DNA of 24,923 bases, from positions 1 through 24,923 of the forward strand of contig CAAELZ010000030.1 in NCBI GenBank assembly GCA_900756945.1. Direction: 5' to 3'. A program made the position numbers and the translations under genes. Below, piece after piece: positions 1 through 7,483 of this stretch (within the stretch, counting starts at the first letter, position 1; each line of letters opens with the position of its first letter). A model generated the notes under the pieces. The model saw only the letters and a list, made by a program, of their open reading frames with translations. It was not told the DNA's origin and did no database searches. The stretch comes from an uncultured Collinsella sp. (lineage in GTDB: Bacteria > Actinomycetota > Coriobacteriia > Coriobacteriales > Coriobacteriaceae).

Positions 1-176
1 AGGCCGTTAGCGTCCCATACGGGATGTAGCCATGGAACCGGTGCGTCAATTGAGAACGCGATCTGAATGACTATCAGTAAAAATAGAGAAAGCACCGCGG
101 CACAAACAACAAACGCCTTTATTAAGTCATATACCGAAGGCTTTCTCTTACTCCCGCACATTCCAACCAATCTCAT
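1..176 (-). CDS. Small membrane protein, C-terminus outside window
   Basis: An open frame starts with ATG at 174-176, one base after the stop codon of the DUF4393 gene (TGA-a-ATG), and stays open to the window edge, giving at least 58 residues. The N-terminus is basic (KRKPS near residues 10-14). A single hydrophobic stretch follows at about residues 20-43 (AFVVCAAVLSLFLLIVIQ), consistent with one membrane helix. The remainder is short and Pro/Trp-containing. The near-overlap implies translational coupling with the gene before it, so a joint role is likely. I do not recognise the family. A membrane partner would fit an abortive-infection context, but that is inference. The 3' end is not visible. 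Confidence 0.6.
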   Translation of the reverse strand, partial: MRLVGMCGSKRKPSVYDLIKAFVVCAAVLSLFLLIVIQIAFSIDAPVPWLHPVWDANG

Positions 177-177
177 T

Positions 178-981
178 TCACGAAACACAAGTTTTAATAA
201 AGTTGGCCCCAAAATCGGTTACCTGGTAGCTCCAGCGATGGAAAAAGAATTTCGTGTCATCTTCAAGCCCAACCTTCGCCTTCGCATTTTGGATAGCCTC
301 GCTTGATTCGAACCTTTCAAGCGCAGCCTTAACATCATCAGTGTAGTAATCACAACGCTTGAGGATGCCAAGTCGATCCAGGTTTCCCAGATACACCAGC
401 GATTGATCAGGGCACTCACAAACACCCTCACAGCACTCGTTATAGCCTTCTACGACTTCCGTCCATTTACTTGGAACTAGCTCGTTTGCGCTGACAATTC
501 TTAAGTCAACGAGCGGAATAGACACGTGTTCAGCATCATCAGAGCCAGTCAACGTACTCAGTAACTTAGCCTCGTCGGGACTAATCTCCTTAAGTAGCTG
601 AACAAAACTGGGATGGACGTATTCTGCCGTCCGATCATCCATTGAGGAAAGTAGCAGATTTGCATACATCCCTCGCAATTCCTCGCTGTCATAGCAATAC
701 GCAAGTTGTTGAATTGCCGGAACTGCGATATGCGCCGGAGGTTCAGTAAGATGCTCCTCAGGAATCTCATCAACACGAGACCCCACAGCATCGATAGTCA
801 GCTTGATACTTTCCTCTCTGTTAACGACCCAGCGATTCCACGACGAAAGCCAAATGGCAACAGTCCTTGGAACCAGGCTAACCGTTTTGCCTATCGACTC
901 CGCGGAGGGATGGACAAGGTCGTCATATGCCTTTTCAAGCACCGGTATGTTGGCAATTTCTTTGACCGTATCAACATCCAT
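178..981 (-). CDS. Abi-alpha (DUF4393) family protein
   Basis: A 267-residue protein that resembles the Abi-alpha/DUF4393 family, linked by annotation to abortive infection. Family-like features are an N-terminal stretch ending KAYDDLVHP, a central PAIQQLAYC..SEELRGMYANLL block and HPSFVQLLKEISPDEAKLL. The molecular activity of this family is not established. I chose the ATG at 979-981 because AAGGAG (988-993) sits six bases upstream. An ATG at 1014 would add 11 residues but has no comparable ribosome site. No membrane segment is evident. It is followed after one base by a small membrane protein, suggesting a two-gene unit. About 180 bases separate it from the preceding gene. The moderately AT-rich composition differs from the capsule genes to the right and fits acquisition by transfer. 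Confidence 0.8.
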   Translation of the reverse strand: MDVDTVKEIANIPVLEKAYDDLVHPSAESIGKTVSLVPRTVAIWLSSWNRWVVNREESIKLTIDAVGSRVDEIPEEHLTEPPAHIAVPAIQQLAYCYDSEELRGMYANLLLSSMDDRTAEYVHPSFVQLLKEISPDEAKLLSTLTGSDDAEHVSIPLVDLRIVSANELVPSKWTEVVEGYNECCEGVCECPDQSLVYLGNLDRLGILKRCDYYTDDVKAALERFESSEAIQNAKAKVGLEDDTKFFFHRWSYQVTDFGANFIKTCVS

Positions 982-1195
982 ATCAAACTCCTTGTACATT
1001 AATTGGATGCCCATGTGTTAATCACAACACAATCGGGTTGCTCCGCCTAACTAGTACCACGACCTCAAACAATAGACCAAGCAAAATGATGAACGACGAT
1101 TCAACTGAACACATTTGTTTAAAAGCAATTTATTTGAAGACACCCTTAGCGAACCAACGCTATAGGAGGTCAAGCGGCGTAAAGTAAATTGTCTG

Positions 1196-2293
1196 CTAAA
1201 ATACCGGCAGCTCGGGTTTCAGCCTTCTTGTATTTGCACTCGCGAGGCACCTGCCAACAGACGTAAGTCTCAGAGCCAACCGAATCGAATCCCACCAATT
1301 GATAAGGGTAACCAATGATGGATATCGGAACATCTCCTTCTTGAGGTTTCCCCTAATCACCTCATCATAAGAATTATCTTTACTCAAATTGCAGATATAT
1401 CGAAATGCTTTTATTTGATCACTATTGAACTCGGTTTTCGACGCTGAAGGATCAGAGGGCGAATAAAGGGATAGCTCTTCAAAATTATTAATATGCCTAA
1501 GGGGCAAACGTTTATATCCTGGGTTCAATTCATGCTCAACAAGCACATTAGCGGGTAGACCCACTTCTGAAAGCTTATCCAGAGCTTCAGCTTCTTCATC
1601 AGAACCGACTTTAACACCGCAAACGGTATATCCATCCAGTTGCTTAAACTGAATATCGAGATAGGGCACCAGCGATGCGATAGGCGAAGATCTAACGGCA
1701 CCAAGGATATCCAGATCGTCTATCCAATCTTGACCATCAGGAAGATGATCCAGCGGGAGCGCATCGAACAAACCGGCTAAAGACTCGATACCATTCTTTA
1801 TATCGCCACTCACAGGCGTGAAGGATCGCGCAACATGCAGCGTCGTCAATCCAGCAAGCTCCTCATCAGTAAGAAACTCGACAATCTCAATTGCCTTAGT
1901 TACCCCGGTGGCGACATGGCGATCCGATTGCGACTCAAAGCGTTTGACTAATAGCTCAGCCAGCATCTGATGATCATCCACAGAGTTAGTCCTTGCAGCA
2001 GCATTTGCGGCTGCGCCCAACGTCGCCGCACACGATGGCTCACGAAGCGATTCGAAAAGCTGTAATTGATTCCCGACAATGACATACAGCTCATCTTTAA
2101 AACTACCTAGCCTCTGCTCGACAGCATTTCTCGACTCCATTAGGCAAGACTCAATAGCCCTGTCGCACGCGGCACCTACGATGTCATGAACCCGCTCTTC
2201 AGATATCCCAATATTCTGAATAACCGTCTGCGTTTGAATCTGGTTTGCATTATCGCCAGCCTTTTGGATTTGCCTATTTGTCGTTGCGTTCAT
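1196..2293 (-). CDS. LPO_1073/Vpar_1526-like protein
   Basis: A 365-residue protein with no membrane helix. Its N-terminus carries a Gln/Gly/Asn motif, QIQKAGDNANQIQ (residues 8-20), followed by a helical region with many charged residues. The motif, length and organisation recall the uncharacterised LPO_1073/Vpar_1526 family, whose members usually begin with a similar Q..GDN..N(I)Q stretch; this is recognition by pattern, not by search. It overlaps the upstream small membrane protein gene by 20 bases (2274-2293) in another frame, so the two are translationally coupled. That partner carries a near-copy of the same motif at its C-terminus. I infer that the two proteins interact through this motif. 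Biochemical activity is unknown; no catalytic motif is visible. Confidence 0.65.
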   Translation of the reverse strand: MNATTNRQIQKAGDNANQIQTQTVIQNIGISEERVHDIVGAACDRAIESCLMESRNAVEQRLGSFKDELYVIVGNQLQLFESLREPSCAATLGAAANAAARTNSVDDHQMLAELLVKRFESQSDRHVATGVTKAIEIVEFLTDEELAGLTTLHVARSFTPVSGDIKNGIESLAGLFDALPLDHLPDGQDWIDDLDILGAVRSSPIASLVPYLDIQFKQLDGYTVCGVKVGSDEEAEALDKLSEVGLPANVLVEHELNPGYKRLPLRHINNFEELSLYSPSDPSASKTEFNSDQIKAFRYICNLSKDNSYDEVIRGNLKKEMFRYPSLVTLINWWDSIRLALRLTSVGRCLASANTRRLKPELPVF

Positions 2294-2468
2294 TTACGAC
2301 ACCAACCTGTATTTGCTTAGAGCCTTTACCGGCTTTCTGAGACTGCTTGACGGACCTCTGCCCAGCCTTGTAGCTGACGGGAACACTAACTAGAGCAGTC
2401 ACGAGAGCGCCGGCAATAGCCGCTATAACCGATGAGCCCAGGCCATCAAACATGGACGACAGATCCAT
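2274..2468 (-). CDS. Small single-pass membrane protein with QKAG/QIQVG tail
   Basis: A 64-residue protein: one hydrophobic helix (about residues 11-32, SSVIAAIAGALVTALVSVPV), then a basic linker and a C-terminal motif QSQKAGKGSKQIQVG (residues 42-56). The ATG at 2466-2468 is preferred over a TTG two codons earlier because GGAGG lies six bases before it. The tail aligns with the N-terminal motif of the downstream gene product (Q-x-Q-K-A-G-x4-Q-I-Q in both), and the IQVGVVN segment fits the RHIM-type core (I/V-Q-V-G-x-x-N). The gene overlaps its neighbour by 20 bases. By analogy with amyloid-signalling pairs it could be a small membrane effector whose helix is controlled by the cytosolic partner; this is inference. 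Confidence 0.7.
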   Translation of the reverse strand: MDLSSMFDGLGSSVIAAIAGALVTALVSVPVSYKAGQRSVKQSQKAGKGSKQIQVGVVNERNDK

Positions 2469-2474
2469 AAGCAA

Positions 2475-2713
2475 CCTCCAAAGCAGCTAGGAAACAGCAA
2501 AATGCTGACTATTAAAGTCTATCGCTGAAATATGCACCGATGCACCTCTAAAGTGAGCGGATCTACGAAGATCAGCAGAACAATGCCCGGTATACGTGGG
2601 TTGATTTAGACCACCGACAACTTGTCAACGGCCTCTCCTATGGTCGCGCACAACGCGGCCTAGGTCGACATGAGCAAAGCCGACATGCGACAGCACCGCG
2701 GAGCCGGACGTTA
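2475..2713. other. Intergenic stretch upstream of the two-gene motif pair
   Basis: No supported gene. On the minus strand a TTGACA hexamer (plus 2623-2628) lies within a dyad GACAA-c-TTGTC (2616-2626), but no good -10 sits at the proper distance. A short direct repeat of ATGCACC occurs near 2532-2546. Any promoter for the small membrane protein must lie here, but I cannot place it firmly. Confidence 0.3.
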
Positions 2714-2715
2714 GC

Positions 2716-2741
2716 AAAAAGGGCCGGGGCCCATGCCGGCC
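2716..2741 (-). terminator. Intrinsic terminator after helicase remnant
   Basis: On the minus strand GGCCGG (2736-2741) pairs with CCGGCC (2722-2727) across a GC-rich loop and is followed by CTTTTTGC (T run at 2716-2720). It lies about 105 bases past the stop of the helicase remnant. A 12-bp perfect palindrome GCGCCTAGGCGC (2745-2756) sits just before it. Confidence 0.55.
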
Positions 2742-2846
2742 ACGGCGCCTAGGCGCAATGCTGCGGTACCGCTTCGCAATATTCAACAGTGGCTAATTAA
2801 GCAAACATCGCATCCCACCAAGGCGCTAGTGTCCAAGCCGTTCTAG

Positions 2847-3551
2847 TCAAAGAACAGCTTGGGCACACTCCATGAGACCACAGCGAGAGCCGCGACCAGA
2901 CCTCGCGCCAATAGCAGACACACTCCGTACCGCCACAAACCACCCTTCCCCGTCCATGACCGTCCGACTCACGGGCTCAATGCCCGGAAGAGACGTTAGG
3001 CAAGAGGGGCAGGCAACCTGGTAGTTCCCGTAATTTGTTCTGCGCTGCATAGAGGCGGAGACATATACCGCTTTGCGGGCGCGAGTGACGCCGACATACA
3101 GCAGGCCCATTTCCTCAATAAGCCCGTCTGGTATTTTCTTCGCATCCACAATCCGGCATCCATACGCAGAACGCGAGCACATACCAGCACTTTCGCACCG
3201 CGAACAAATCCTTCCAGGCCAATCGAAGCGCGTAACGTCCGGAATGAAAACGGTGTCCCACTCGAGCCCCTTAGCGGAGTGAACGGTCATCATCGAGATG
3301 TCTGCATCAAGATAATCGAAGAAACGCCGCAGGGTGCCCTCGGAAAAGATGTTCACGATATAGTCGAAGTGCTTCGACGGATCCAGCGCGAAGCAGTCAT
3401 TTTTAAGGTGTTTTCGCAGCGCTCCAAGAAGCATGGCATAGGACCGCTCGTAATCGAATCTCATGGAGCCAAAACGATGAAAACCCAACAGCGAGCATAC
3501 TGAACAGAGTGAGTAGCCCCAGGATGGGGCGAAAACGAAACCAGGACGCAT
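2847..3551 (-). pseudogene. UvrD/Rep-type helicase, C-terminal remnant
   Basis: The frame encodes 234 residues, of which roughly residues 30-170 look like the second RecA domain of a superfamily-1 UvrD/Rep helicase. Motif V is at about 90-99 (VHSAKGLEWD) and motif VI at about 146-159 (EEMGLLYVGVTRAR). The Walker A, DExx and N-terminal motifs are missing and are not found in other frames upstream, so it cannot be a working helicase. The first 28 or so residues are Trp/Cys/Phe-rich and look like read-through of non-homologous DNA. Between motifs V and VI lie four cysteines (116, 119, 125, 132) that could form a metal-binding insert. No convincing ribosome site precedes the ATG at 3551. I read it as a decayed gene left by a rearrangement. 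Confidence 0.7.
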
Positions 3552-3623
3552 CGCACTCTCCTTGTGCCGGCACGTAGGGCAGACTACTTTTCAGGCCTCG
3601 CGCCACGCAACGAGCTGCGCAAG

Positions 3624-3655
3624 AAGGGGTGTCAAGCAACGACTTGACACCCCTT
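3624..3655 (-). terminator. Perfect 13-bp stem hairpin after the GNAT gene
   Basis: AAGGGGTGTCAAG (3624-3636) and its exact reverse complement (3643-3655) flank a six-base loop CAACGA. It lies 30 bases beyond the GNAT stop codon, where the operon would end. Neither side has a strong T run, so it may be a Rho-independent terminator of modest strength or an mRNA 3'-end stabiliser. Confidence 0.55.
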
Positions 3656-3684
3656 CAGATTTAACAACTCAGCTGCTTAAAGCG

Positions 3685-4161
3685 TCACTTCAAAACGCCA
3701 TTAAAGCTGTACTCAATATGTCCATCTCTATATCGATCGACATAAGACTCAATGTTTTCAAAACCATACCGAGAGAATAACGGAATAAAACTAAGCAGCA
3801 GGTCATCGGAAACAGTGATCAGAGGCTTGTCGCAACCCAATAAATCTAATGAGCGATTCAGCAAGGCAGTGCCAATTCCCTTCCCCCTAAAATCAGGAGA
3901 AACGAATAGGGTGCAAATCTTCTTTTCGAAATCCTCATTCTTTAGAATTGAGAACCCGTTAACTAGCCCATCTGGCAATTGAGAAATGAGCAAAAGACGG
4001 CTGGAGTCATCGCTAAACACCTTTGTGGATAACCATTCAGCACCATTTGGATAATAAGGGATAATCGAGTCGGAAATAAATCGAAAAAGCTGCTGATCAC
4101 ATTCAGTCATAGCCGCCTTGCGGACTATAGCGGTATCAAAACTATCCAAAACGGAAATCAT
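3685..4161 (-). CDS. GNAT-family N-acetyltransferase
   Basis: A 158-residue protein with the GNAT fold signature. The acetyl-CoA pyrophosphate-binding motif A, R-G-K-G-I-G-T-A-L, is at residues 92-100, preceded by a beta strand (CTLFVSPDF) and followed by a typical motif B region ending SRYGFENI. Such enzymes transfer an acetyl group from acetyl-CoA to amines of small molecules, proteins or aminoacyl-tRNA; the substrate cannot be read here. AGGTGGTGA precedes the ATG, and the preceding gene's TAG stop lies inside that ribosome site, so the two are coupled. It is the last of a three-gene set (ASCH protein, membrane-anchored unknown, GNAT) and is followed by a hairpin. Role in the set is unknown. 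Confidence 0.85.
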   Translation of the reverse strand: MISVLDSFDTAIVRKAAMTECDQQLFRFISDSIIPYYPNGAEWLSTKVFSDDSSRLLLISQLPDGLVNGFSILKNEDFEKKICTLFVSPDFRGKGIGTALLNRSLDLLGCDKPLITVSDDLLLSFIPLFSRYGFENIESYVDRYRDGHIEYSFNGVLK

Positions 4162-4174
4162 CTACAGTCACCAC

Positions 4175-5248
4175 CTAAAACCGAAACACGATACGAAGCA
4201 TAGACAAAAGAAAGTCAATCACTGGTCTCTCAAGCACATCGAACAAAACTGTAATTCCAAATAAATAGATTAAGTATTTTACTATGGTTTTGAAATTACA
4301 CACATGAATTCTTAATTTCAAATACATGCGGTAACCATCAACCGGTGCCAAATCTCCCTTCTTCCAGTGCCAGGCAACAAGATTCGAAAAATCCGAGTCG
4401 GCACCAAGCCTGCCGAATCTCTTAGACTCGCTGGCAGACTGACCAACTTTGAGATAGTCATCCCAAAGTCCACCCTCAAGAAGCCTCTTCTCCTTAAGAG
4501 TCACGCCGGAATCGACATCTACCCCAGAATCGGCCATGAGAAGAAAGTGAGCCTGCAGCGTATTGAGCCTAAAGGAGGAGTACTTAGCTTCAACATGGTT
4601 GTTTGCGCAATCAGGAAGAGTCCGGTAGTCATTGAATCTAAAGTCAACAATCTCAACTCGGGAAAAAGCCGAGTTGAGAGGCGAATCCTTTGAATCATAC
4701 TTCTGGACAAGCGATGAAACTCCAGGGCCTTTAATGCGAAATCTAAAATATAAAGCTCCATCAGGAAGATTGCCTGGCAAAGCAATGCGAACAAAGCAAC
4801 CAGGCACGTCGTCGGGTGTATCTTCGATTGATATGGAATTAGCAATCTTGCATAGCGTAAAGCTATCGTTGCTCCCACCCAGAAATTCAACAGAGGCATA
4901 CGGTTTGCTATCGGTAGAAGTGACTTTGCACTTTTCGTTAAACACCGCGCCGAGCACCCTGCTCTGAGATGAAATCAGAACATCGTAAAGGTCAAAAACT
5001 TGTTTTTTATCTAAACTGAAGGGGCAATAAAGGACAGATGCGTTTACATGCTTTGGAATGGAGTATAAGCCACGCTCGTCAGCGCCTTCTGAATCGACTG
5101 CTCTTGAAAGCTTAAACCCAAAGTCGAGATCCCTTCCAGCTCCGGAGGAAGGCTCACACCAAAGGTTAAAGTTCAGAAGCACATCGATACTCAGAGACTC
5201 TATGTCTGGCTTATCTTCTGATTCAAGCCAAAAGCCAAAACTTTTCAT
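4175..5248 (-). CDS. Unknown protein with C-terminal membrane anchor
   Basis: A 357-residue protein that I do not recognise. Residues 1 to about 318 are soluble in character, rich in Ser/Asp and alternating beta-like segments, without a signal peptide. Residues about 322-339 (VKYLIYLFGITVLFDVL) and a further hydrophobic stretch to the C-terminus suggest a tail anchor, leaving the bulk in the cytoplasm. It starts three bases after the ASCH gene stop and ends 13 bases before the GNAT start, so all three should be made from one mRNA. The AT-rich base use is unlike the capsule genes. A membrane-tethered scaffold or sensor is possible but nothing in the sequence proves it. Confidence 0.65.
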   Translation of the reverse strand: MKSFGFWLESEDKPDIESLSIDVLLNFNLWCEPSSGAGRDLDFGFKLSRAVDSEGADERGLYSIPKHVNASVLYCPFSLDKKQVFDLYDVLISSQSRVLGAVFNEKCKVTSTDSKPYASVEFLGGSNDSFTLCKIANSISIEDTPDDVPGCFVRIALPGNLPDGALYFRFRIKGPGVSSLVQKYDSKDSPLNSAFSRVEIVDFRFNDYRTLPDCANNHVEAKYSSFRLNTLQAHFLLMADSGVDVDSGVTLKEKRLLEGGLWDDYLKVGQSASESKRFGRLGADSDFSNLVAWHWKKGDLAPVDGYRMYLKLRIHVCNFKTIVKYLIYLFGITVLFDVLERPVIDFLLSMLRIVFRF

Positions 5249-5251
5249 ATA

Positions 5252-5677
5252 TCAACCCATCAATTCGGAGCAACGCGACAAATCGTCTATACGCAGACAT
5301 TGTAAGTCCGAGAGATAACAAAAAGACTGCGGCGCTCTTGCCAATCCGATTTCAGAGAGAGAAATTGGACGGGCAAACCGTAAAGGCGAACGCAGAACAA
5401 TCAATGTCACCGAAGTATGCCCAGAATAATATGAATCGAATTCCTCTTTGCTTATGCAGCCTCGTTCACCAGCAATCTGCCAAGCATGAGAAATGGAGCA
5501 ATTAACCACATCGTCGACGAGGGCTTCCCCAACAATTCTGCCACTACCCCGCGATTCATAGATAACAATCTTCTCGAGTCTCTTACCAGGGCGGCATTTC
5601 CGAAATTCAACGGTTTTAAGGCCGGACAGAATCAGATCGGCGTACTTCTTTTTTATTGAATATAGCGCAGCACCCAT
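5252..5677 (-). CDS. ASCH-domain (PUA-like) protein
   Basis: A 141-residue protein beginning with the ASCH signature: LYSIKKKYADLILSGLKTVE, then FRKCRPGKRLEKIVIYESR and GRIVGEALVDDVV. ASCH domains have the PUA fold and are thought to bind RNA; some members act as nucleases or amidohydrolases. I place the start at ATG 5675-5677 because GAGGT (5682-5686) is correctly spaced. A TTG at 5737 would add 20 residues that are not part of the domain. It is the first gene of the ASCH/unknown/GNAT set and is separated from the next start by three bases. Pairing an RNA-binding domain with an acetyltransferase could point to tRNA or ribosome modification, but that is inference. Confidence 0.8.
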   Translation of the reverse strand: MGAALYSIKKKYADLILSGLKTVEFRKCRPGKRLEKIVIYESRGSGRIVGEALVDDVVNCSISHAWQIAGERGCISKEEFDSYYSGHTSVTLIVLRSPLRFARPISLSEIGLARAPQSFCYLSDLQCLRIDDLSRCSELMG

Positions 5678-6007
5678 GAGTACCTCATAAGAGACCTTAC
5701 GAATAGAAACAGTTGAAGGATAGCTGGGGCTAGACAATAAAGCCAGAGATCTTCTTTGGCTAATTTAATGAGCTCAATAAACGAGACCAACAGAGCGCAT
5801 AAAGATTAAGAGCAAAACAGAGGAGACTCATAAGCTCCACTCTTCCCTCAACTCGGCAAATACACGACAGCTGCTTTCGACTGATATATTTGTCACGATT
5901 CAATCAAATTAAGTTCACTTTGTTACGGTAACGTGCTAAAGTTGTTCACTGGCTACTCAGCACGCTGTAGCCTAACAACTTATTTTACGCAATATTGGTC
6001 TTCGGCG
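5678..6007. other. AT-rich intergenic region upstream of the ASCH set
   Basis: No supported gene. The promoter for the ASCH/unknown/GNAT set should lie here on the minus strand, but I see no clear -35/-10 pair. A small dyad GTTAC-g-GTAAC is present at 5922-5932. Confidence 0.35.
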
Positions 6008-6136
6008 AAAGGACGGTTATGCCTACGTTAATCAGTAGCGCCTTCACTAGACGGTAAGGAGAACGCGTATGGAGATATGGATCCAAGCTGTTCGCTAGCA
6101 CAAGCCCGCTCTGCAGGAGCGGGCAAACCGTCCTTT
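6008..6136 (+). ncRNA. Candidate structured RNA with two mini-ORFs
   Basis: On the plus strand, AAAGGACGGTT (6008-6018) precedes ATG 6019, which opens a 12-codon frame (MPTLISSAFTRR, stop 6055-6057). That stop overlaps a second ribosome site AAGGAG, and ATG 6069 opens a nine-codon frame (MEIWIQAVR, stop 6096-6098). An 8-bp stem hairpin GCCCGCTC/GAGCGGGC follows at 6104-6124, and then AACCGTCCTTT (6126-6136), the exact complement of the first ribosome site region. The layout could hide that site by long-range pairing, as in some leader RNAs or type I toxin mRNAs. A miniature transposon with 11-bp terminal repeats is an alternative, though I see no target duplication. Confidence 0.3.
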
Positions 6137-6267
6137 GTCGACAATGCAATAAAAGCACGCGCTCATTATTTTATCCAGAAGCGTAAAACTGTCCATCATT
6201 TTATTGCTTTTAACGAATACAACCACAGGTCATCCACAATCTACAATTTAATACCCAGCAATAGCCG

Positions 6268-7041
6268 CTAAATATGCATTATCATGTCCCTACGCAGCCT
6301 ATAGCCTTTGCTTAGCCTATCCCTCTCATCACGCAGATGACGACTATCGCTTTCGTCCCGCTTATTCCAGAGCGCAAGTAGCGTCGCCATGTGAGGAAAG
6401 GACGAGCCACTTAAAGGCGACACCCTTTCAACAGCGCATAAAAATGGATAAATCAAACGAACAGCATCGAGAAACGATCCGTGAACAGACGGATAGAGCA
6501 CATCTTCATTCACCAAGCCGCTGTTCACCTGCATCGCAAGCCCCTCAAGGCAATTGGCAATTTCAGTTACATTCTTATTGAGAATAACCTTCAAATCACT
6601 GCTGTCGAAACCATCATAGTATGGATACAGATCCGGATAACAAAGATGCCACTCTTTATAAACCTTAAGCAGCTCAGTCCAATTTTTTGGCGAGTCGATA
6701 TATGACGAGATGGAAGCCGACAACTCATCGCATGATACACCGGATAAATTGATTAACTCTTTTTCATCGAAGGAAACCAAGCTTGCCACCGTCAGGCTTC
6801 TTTTTACCTTTACGTATTGCGGGCATGCCCTCGAAATATAATCCAATATTCTCAAGCGAGGAAACACTTCGAGCCTAAGTGTATCCGCAAAAGAGGCTGA
6901 CCACTCAGAACAGCGAATATAACTATCAAGCTTGATCTGCTTGAGCTGTAGATAACATGCGACTGCAGCGATAGCTACGGCGATAGAAGTTGCAAAATTA
7001 GCCAAACACCCGATGAGCCCATATATATCCTCAAGTGTCAT
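6268..7041 (-). CDS. Unknown protein with N-terminal membrane helix
   Basis: A 257-residue protein with one hydrophobic N-terminal helix (about residues 8-31, GLIGCLANFATSIAVAIAAV) followed directly by YLQLKQIKLDSYI and a mainly helical cytoplasmic domain. The arrangement resembles small membrane-anchored proteins annotated DUF4760-like, but I cannot assign the family. It stands alone: over 400 bases of non-coding DNA precede it and the candidate RNA element lies downstream on the other strand. AAGGGG occurs about 12 bases before the ATG, a looser spacing than normal. No catalytic motif is visible. AT-rich composition and neighbours suggest an accessory, possibly defence-related, gene; that is context only. 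Confidence 0.6.
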   Translation of the reverse strand: MTLEDIYGLIGCLANFATSIAVAIAAVACYLQLKQIKLDSYIRCSEWSASFADTLRLEVFPRLRILDYISRACPQYVKVKRSLTVASLVSFDEKELINLSGVSCDELSASISSYIDSPKNWTELLKVYKEWHLCYPDLYPYYDGFDSSDLKVILNKNVTEIANCLEGLAMQVNSGLVNEDVLYPSVHGSFLDAVRLIYPFLCAVERVSPLSGSSFPHMATLLALWNKRDESDSRHLRDERDRLSKGYRLRRDMIMHI

Positions 7042-7374
7042 TTAGAAACTAACCCCTTAAGACGTCACTACGGAGCCGCAAGCCATGCATTGTAGAAGCA
7101 ATAAAAGCCTTAAGCTAGCGATAGGCTTTATCGTTAACTGGCACGACAACCCCAGCAATCAGTTGACCAAATTGAATAGTCAACAAGCTGATATTAACGT
7201 CATGCACCAGGCAGTGAACGCCTGAAGCAATAGTACTACCTGACACTTTAGAAGAGAACAACAGCCTATTAATATTCATCAAGCGGTGGCTTGAAAACCA
7301 ATCTGCCCAATTCAGATTCTAGGATGAGGGCGGCTCTTTGCTATAGGTTCGCCTCAACGGCCCGCTATATACAG
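7042..7374. other. Non-coding stretch with a weak hairpin
   Basis: No supported gene. A hairpin AAAGCC (7104-7109)/GGCTTT (7124-7129) enclosing GCTAGC is followed on the minus strand by TTTTATT and lies about 60 bases before the 257-residue gene. It could be a weak terminator or attenuator. No promoter is evident. Confidence 0.35.
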
Positions 7375-7420
7375 AGAGGCTCCCCGACCGCCGGCAGTTC
7401 ATGACGGCTGGGGAGCCTCT
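7375..7420 (-). terminator. 11-bp stem hairpin after the HEPN gene
   Basis: AGAGGCTCCCC (7375-7385) pairs exactly with GGGGAGCCTCT (7410-7420) around a 24-base loop that can pair further (CCG/CGG). It lies about 65 bases beyond the HEPN gene stop. The T run on the minus side is poor, so termination strength is uncertain. Confidence 0.5.
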
Positions 7421-7483
7421 TTGCTCAAAAGAGCGCTATTCTCGCCCCGATGTCATCGAGACATTCAGCACGCCGCATTGCTT

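Noticed and set aside
2745..2756. Perfect 12-bp palindrome GCGCCTAGGCGC
   Set aside because: Short palindromes of this GC content occur by chance in such DNA, and nothing next to it suggests an operator or recombination site.
6077..6271. A 64-codon plus-strand frame
   Set aside because: It has no ribosome site at its ATG, runs through the hairpin and shows no recognisable composition or motif. The better-supported starts in this region are the two mini-ORFs.
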